From: Bdellovibrionales bacterium
Lineage (GTDB): Bacteria > Bdellovibrionota > FAC87 > UBA2466
Reading direction: 5' to 3'
Assembly: GCA_009692515.1 (NCBI GenBank)
Contig: SHZA01000006.1
Coordinates: 1 to 57,947, forward strand
DNA length: 57,947 nt
Position 1 is the stretch's first letter. The number at the start of each line of letters is the position of its first letter. Of this stretch, positions 54,895 through 57,947 are shown piece after piece. The notes beneath the pieces are model-generated. The model was not told the DNA's origin. It saw nothing but the letters and a program-made list of their open reading frames with translations, and searched no databases. Position numbers and translations under genes: made by a program.

Positions 54895-55719
54895 ATGAAT
54901 CAGAAAGTTTTAAAGGACGCTCAATATTCTCAACATAGTTACACGTTATCTGAGATCTCTCATTTATACGGTAAGCAGGTTCACATTTTGAGTGATCCTT
55001 ATCTTTTCACCACTCTTTCAAAACTCTGTCGAGCCGATTGCAAGCAGCCTTTAATTAATCAACTATTAGACATTTTGTATCGTGAACTCGTTAGGGTTGT
55101 AGTGAATCAAGAGTTTCCTTTGATCACAAAACAACTGGAAACACGAATGGCAATGAGTCACTCCGAAGGAAACTTTGAGGCCAGGGTAGTTGACCCCTTA
55201 ACTAAAGTAGTTTGTGTTAATCTAGCCAGAGCGGGAACGGTGCCATCACAAATTTGTTTCGATGCTTTTAATTACCTTTTAAATCCTGACGGTATTAGAC
55301 AGGATCATATCAGTATCAACAGAAAAGTAGACACCAACGAAAAGGTAATCGGCACTAGTCTTGGGGGATTAAAAATTGGTGGCGATATTAAAGATCATTA
55401 TGTGATCATTCCCGATCCGATGGGCGCCACCGGCTCAACAATTAAAAGTGCAATGGATATTTATCGTGCTCATGGTAAGGCCCACAAATACATCGCTATG
55501 CACTTAATTATTACTCCGGAATATTTAGCGCACGTGACACAAAACTATCCTGAGGTTATTATTTTTGCGCTACGTCTCGACCGCGGTTTAAGTTCTGAAA
55601 AAGCACTCAATTCAATTCCTGGTACATTCTGGAAAGAGGAGCGCGGCCTTAATGACAAACAATATATCGTTCCGGGCGCTGGCGGTTTAGGAGAGGTAAT
55701 CAACAACTCATATGTTTAA
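54895..55719 (+). CDS. Uracil-phosphoribosyltransferase-family protein, variant base loop
   Basis: A 274-residue protein, longer than standard Upp (about 208). About 28 extra residues precede the family start at VHILSDPYLFTTLSKLCR. The PRPP loop reads IIPDPMGATGSTI (172-184), where Upp has DPMLATGGS. The C-terminal loop GLNDKQYIVPGAGGLGEVIN replaces the YIVPGLGDAGDR base-recognition stretch: the Asp-Ala-Gly-Asp is gone. The base it uses may therefore not be uracil. Overlaps the next gene by 8 bp. Confidence 0.82.
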   Translation: MNQKVLKDAQYSQHSYTLSEISHLYGKQVHILSDPYLFTTLSKLCRADCKQPLINQLLDILYRELVRVVVNQEFPLITKQLETRMAMSHSEGNFEARVVDPLTKVVCVNLARAGTVPSQICFDAFNYLLNPDGIRQDHISINRKVDTNEKVIGTSLGGLKIGGDIKDHYVIIPDPMGATGSTIKSAMDIYRAHGKAHKYIAMHLIITPEYLAHVTQNYPEVIIFALRLDRGLSSEKALNSIPGTFWKEERGLNDKQYIVPGAGGLGEVINNSYV

Positions 55720-56230
55720 TATCTTCACTTTAGCTTTCTTTGCGGTCTTTATCGGGCTTGGTCTTGCCATGATTATCACCCGTCAAAAAACTCCACAGCC
55801 ACTACAATTAGTTCCACCTGAAGATGATTCTTTAATTGATCCCAAAGACATTCGAGAGTTAACCCTTGAAGACCTCTATGTAGTAGGAGAAAAACTTTGT
55901 GAAGAAAATAAATTAGAGATAAAGGATCGGGTCACCGTTAGCGACAATGAGGTCTACTGGATTGCAGCAAGCACCAACGAGTTTTTCTTCGGAAATTATG
56001 TACTCGGTTTTTTTAAAATAGATGCTGAGCACCGTTTTGTATCATTGCCTACTATTTTTGAATTCAAAGATTTTATCAAGAGCGTCACTAGCACTAAAGG
56101 ATTCTTTTTTACCACCGGATACTTCACCAAAGATGTGCATCAGCCTTTAGAGGGAGCTAAGATCGCTCTTTATAATCGACTTAAAATTATTACAGAATAT
56201 AAAAGACTTAAACTTCCTTTTAAGGAGTAG
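55712..56230 (+). CDS. Membrane-anchored protein with degenerate Mrr-like domain
   Basis: A 172-residue protein with one N-terminal helix (about residues 3-22) and a soluble part that reads like a Mrr/type IV restriction-nuclease fold: LTLEDLYVVGEKL, then a central DNEVYWIAAS ... NYVLGFFK and a late KGFFFTTGYFTKDV, the phrase typical of the Mrr C-terminal half. The catalytic Asp...Gln-x-Lys is not clear (GFFK in place of Q-x-K), so activity is doubtful. The resemblance is by eye. ATG 55712 overlaps the UPRT-family stop; the gene ends one base into the frame before def. Confidence 0.62.
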   Translation: MFNIFTLAFFAVFIGLGLAMIITRQKTPQPLQLVPPEDDSLIDPKDIRELTLEDLYVVGEKLCEENKLEIKDRVTVSDNEVYWIAASTNEFFFGNYVLGFFKIDAEHRFVSLPTIFEFKDFIKSVTSTKGFFFTTGYFTKDVHQPLEGAKIALYNRLKIITEYKRLKLPFKE

Positions 56231-56238
56231 TGATACGT

Positions 56239-56778
56239 ATGGCGATAAGAAAAGTAGCAGTCATGGGTCACCCTATTTTAAGGCAGGTGGCAAAGCCTAT
56301 TGCTGAAGCAGATATTGGCAAGCCCGAAATACAAACACTAATTAAAGATATGGTTGCCACTATGTTTGAATATGATGGACGAGGGCTTGCGGCTCCACAA
56401 ATTCATGAAAGCGTTCAGCTTGTCGTGATGCTTTGGGATTTCGAACCCGATACCAAGGCCCAAATCCGAGTTTTAATTAATCCGACGATAGAAAATCTAA
56501 CAGAGGAAACCGCCTCCTGTTGGGAGGGTTGCTTAAGCCTTCCAGGACTGAGAGGTAAGGTAACCCGTTCCACTAAAATTTCAGTAAAGGCATGGGATCA
56601 AACGGGAGAAAAGGTAGAGTTTGTTGCCGAGGGTTTTGCCGCTACCGTTGTGCAGCATGAGTGTGACCATCTCTTAGGAAAGCTGTATGTCGACAGAATT
56701 AAAGATCTATCTGAGTTTGGTTTCTCAAGAGAGTGTACTCAATTTTTAACAGGCGGAGACACGGTTGATTCTGAATAA
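56239..56778 (+). CDS. def: Peptide deformylase
   Basis: Removes the formyl group from the N-terminal Met of new proteins. The 179-residue metalloenzyme has motif 1 GRGLAAPQI, motif 2 EGCLSLPG (Cys metal ligand) and motif 3 QHECDHLLG (two His ligands and the catalytic Glu). ATG 56239 is chosen: it follows AGGAG by 11 bp and matches the family start MAIRKVAVMGHPILR; a GTG at 56230 lies only 2 bp after AGGAG. Confidence 0.95.
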   Translation: MAIRKVAVMGHPILRQVAKPIAEADIGKPEIQTLIKDMVATMFEYDGRGLAAPQIHESVQLVVMLWDFEPDTKAQIRVLINPTIENLTEETASCWEGCLSLPGLRGKVTRSTKISVKAWDQTGEKVEFVAEGFAATVVQHECDHLLGKLYVDRIKDLSEFGFSRECTQFLTGGDTVDSE

Positions 56779-56788
56779 AATTTTCACT

Positions 56789-56816
56789 TTGTAAGCGTTA
56801 CTAATACAGTTAAAAT
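56789..56816 (+). promoter_or_regulatory. Possible promoter of aceE-type gene
   Basis: TTGTAA (56789-56794), 16 bp, TAAAAT (56811-56816). It lies between def and the next ATG at 56851 and would give a leader of about 28 bases. Moderate match; it suggests the following gene is transcribed apart from def. Confidence 0.42.
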
Positions 56817-56850
56817 TCTTAGATAATAAGAAATTCCTATTCGGTGAGTT

Positions 56851-57947
56851 ATGAAAACAGACAAGAAAAAACCAGGTAAAAAAATCAATCGAGAAACACC
56901 CACATCGGAATCTATCGACTATTCTATTTTAAATAATATTTGTGACCGTGCCTATTTCATGGTGTTACGAATGATCGATATCGCTAATAATCGACCCGAA
57001 ATCGGCAAGGGGGAGCCTAAAGTAGGCGGACACCCTACAGCCTGTGCCTCTTCTCAGCATATCTTAACCGCAATTCATTTAGTCATGCGAGAGCCCGAAG
57101 ACTATTTTGCTTTCAAACCCCATGTCTCACCTATGGATCACGCTCTTAATTGTCTTCTCCATAATTTTCGCACCGAAAACAATGAGCTATTTTCAACCGA
57201 TCAACGAAAACTAGCCATGCAACATCTACGTCATTATTCAAGTGAAGGGGAACCCGTTTTTCAATCCTATCACGCAGAGGCAGACCCAGATAGTTTCAGA
57301 TATTTTCCCTCCGGTTCGGTGGGAATTCCGCCAGTCAATGCCATGTATACCTCTTTAGGATATCAATTTGCGAAGGACCATAAATTTACACTAAATGAAG
57401 ACCCCACCTTCTGGTGTTTGATGGGAGATTCCGAGTTTAGAGAAGGGTCTCTGCACGAAGCCATGCCCGATGCTGGAGAACGACAGCTTGGAAATTTAGT
57501 CTGGATTGTCGACTATAATCGTCAAAATCTGGATGGAACCCGAATGCTAAATGAAAAGGCTTTGGGCGGCAGTGATGCCGATAGGATTGTACGATTAGCA
57601 GAGGCCAATGGTTGGACCGGTGTGAAACTACAACATGGAAAGATCCGTGAGAAACTTTTCAAAAAACCGGGTGGAGATGAGTTTCAGCGCGTCTTAGAAA
57701 AAGAATTTTCCGATTATGAATTTCAAGCTGTTTTGTCTGCGAATCGTCCCGAACTCACTCGAAAGGTTTTAATAGAAAAATCTAAGAAATTAAAACCTTG
57801 GTTAGAAGAATATTCTGACGATGAGGTGCATGAAGCATTTATTAATTTAGCCGGACATGATTTAGAATGTTTAATCACCGCCTTTAAAGAGGCTAAGAAA
57901 AATAGAACCCGTCCCACTTTGATCGTGGCATACACTATTAAAGGACG
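56851..57947 (+). CDS. aceE: Pyruvate dehydrogenase E1 (AceE type), cut by the window end
   Basis: Start of a thiamine-diphosphate enzyme of the homodimeric AceE class that decarboxylates pyruvate and passes the acetyl group to E2. The 365 residues seen include HVSPMDHALN, the FPSGSVGIPPVNAMY segment that matches AceE's FPTVSMGLGP, and the ThDP motif GDSEFREGSLHEAM...NLVWIVDYNRQNLDG. The third residue of the usual GDGE is Ser, a common variant. The frame is open to the window end, so the transketolase middle and C-terminal domains are missing. The start has only a weak binding site (GGTGAG). Confidence 0.88.
   Translation, partial: MKTDKKKPGKKINRETPTSESIDYSILNNICDRAYFMVLRMIDIANNRPEIGKGEPKVGGHPTACASSQHILTAIHLVMREPEDYFAFKPHVSPMDHALNCLLHNFRTENNELFSTDQRKLAMQHLRHYSSEGEPVFQSYHAEADPDSFRYFPSGSVGIPPVNAMYTSLGYQFAKDHKFTLNEDPTFWCLMGDSEFREGSLHEAMPDAGERQLGNLVWIVDYNRQNLDGTRMLNEKALGGSDADRIVRLAEANGWTGVKLQHGKIREKLFKKPGGDEFQRVLEKEFSDYEFQAVLSANRPELTRKVLIEKSKKLKPWLEEYSDDEVHEAFINLAGHDLECLITAFKEAKKNRTRPTLIVAYTIKG

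Overview
The window is about 58 kb of a compact, moderately AT-rich Gram-negative chromosome. Clues to the lineage are many lipobox and Sec signal peptides, small beta-barrel-like outer-membrane proteins, an NtrY/NtrX-type sensor and sigma-54 regulator pair, an RNase E/G with a large insertion, a prolyl-tRNA synthetase of the archaeal/eukaryotic type, and dense runs of ATGA-overlapping genes. Together these fit a Bdellovibrio-like bacterium (Bdellovibrionota or an older 'deltaproteobacterial' group). This placement is an inference from gene content; no rRNA is present. Most of the window is housekeeping. No prophage, insertion sequence or CRISPR array was seen.

Layout. 1-670: end of a doubtful frame and a 340-bp gap. 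671-2248: a large secreted protein of unknown function. 2535-4698 (minus): nadC, a PAP2-type membrane phosphatase and a TlpA-like thioredoxin. 4812-5249: a small Zn-ribbon/Tudor-like protein. 5283-9815 (minus): a complete branched-chain amino-acid ABC transporter (livF-G-M-H-K) behind a good sigma-70 promoter. 9931-13089: xseB, ispA and dxs (isoprenoid start and chain elongation). 13168-15557 (minus): a lipoprotein and an orphan Cache-domain protein. 15580-17290: tlyA overlapped by a patatin-like lipoprotein that has lost its catalytic serine. 17448-20962: two exported proteins of unknown function. 20991-27550: a purine operon, purB-purC-purS-purQ-purL-purF. 27607-30756 (minus): RNase E/G with a ~570-residue charged insertion inside its S1 domain.

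30924-34304: a four-helix membrane protein, an Sfp-type phosphopantetheinyl transferase and two convergent outer-membrane-like proteins. 34384-40500 (minus): the ntrY-ntrX-ispG-proS operon. 40613-44176: a tRNA sulfur-modification operon (cysteine desulfurase, mnmA, mtaB). 44259-45569: YceI protein, a small lipoprotein and tRNA-Arg(CCG). 45634-51392: a xanthine-dehydrogenase-type molybdenum hydroxylase operon (unknown membrane protein, Mo subunit, 2Fe-2S subunit, FAD subunit, XdhC, MocA-like enzyme). 51457-54728: a CPA2 antiporter, a polytopic GT-C-like membrane protein and a DEDDh exonuclease. 54895-56778: a UPRT-family protein with an altered base-binding loop, a membrane-anchored Mrr-like protein and peptide deformylase. 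From 56851: the start of an AceE-type pyruvate dehydrogenase E1, cut by the window end.

Working together: purine synthesis, molybdenum-hydroxylase purine oxidation and a phosphoribosyltransferase suggest strong investment in purine and base handling. Dxs, IspG and IspA supply isoprenoids. The desulfurase feeds sulfur to MnmA. The most unusual points are the RNase E/G insertion and its 36-residue repeats, the dead patatin, the Zn-ribbon/Tudor protein, the degenerate Mrr-like membrane protein, the variant UPRT, the unknown membrane protein heading the xdh operon, and several promoters placed so that the transcript would start at or next to the start codon. No clearly new multi-gene system was identified.
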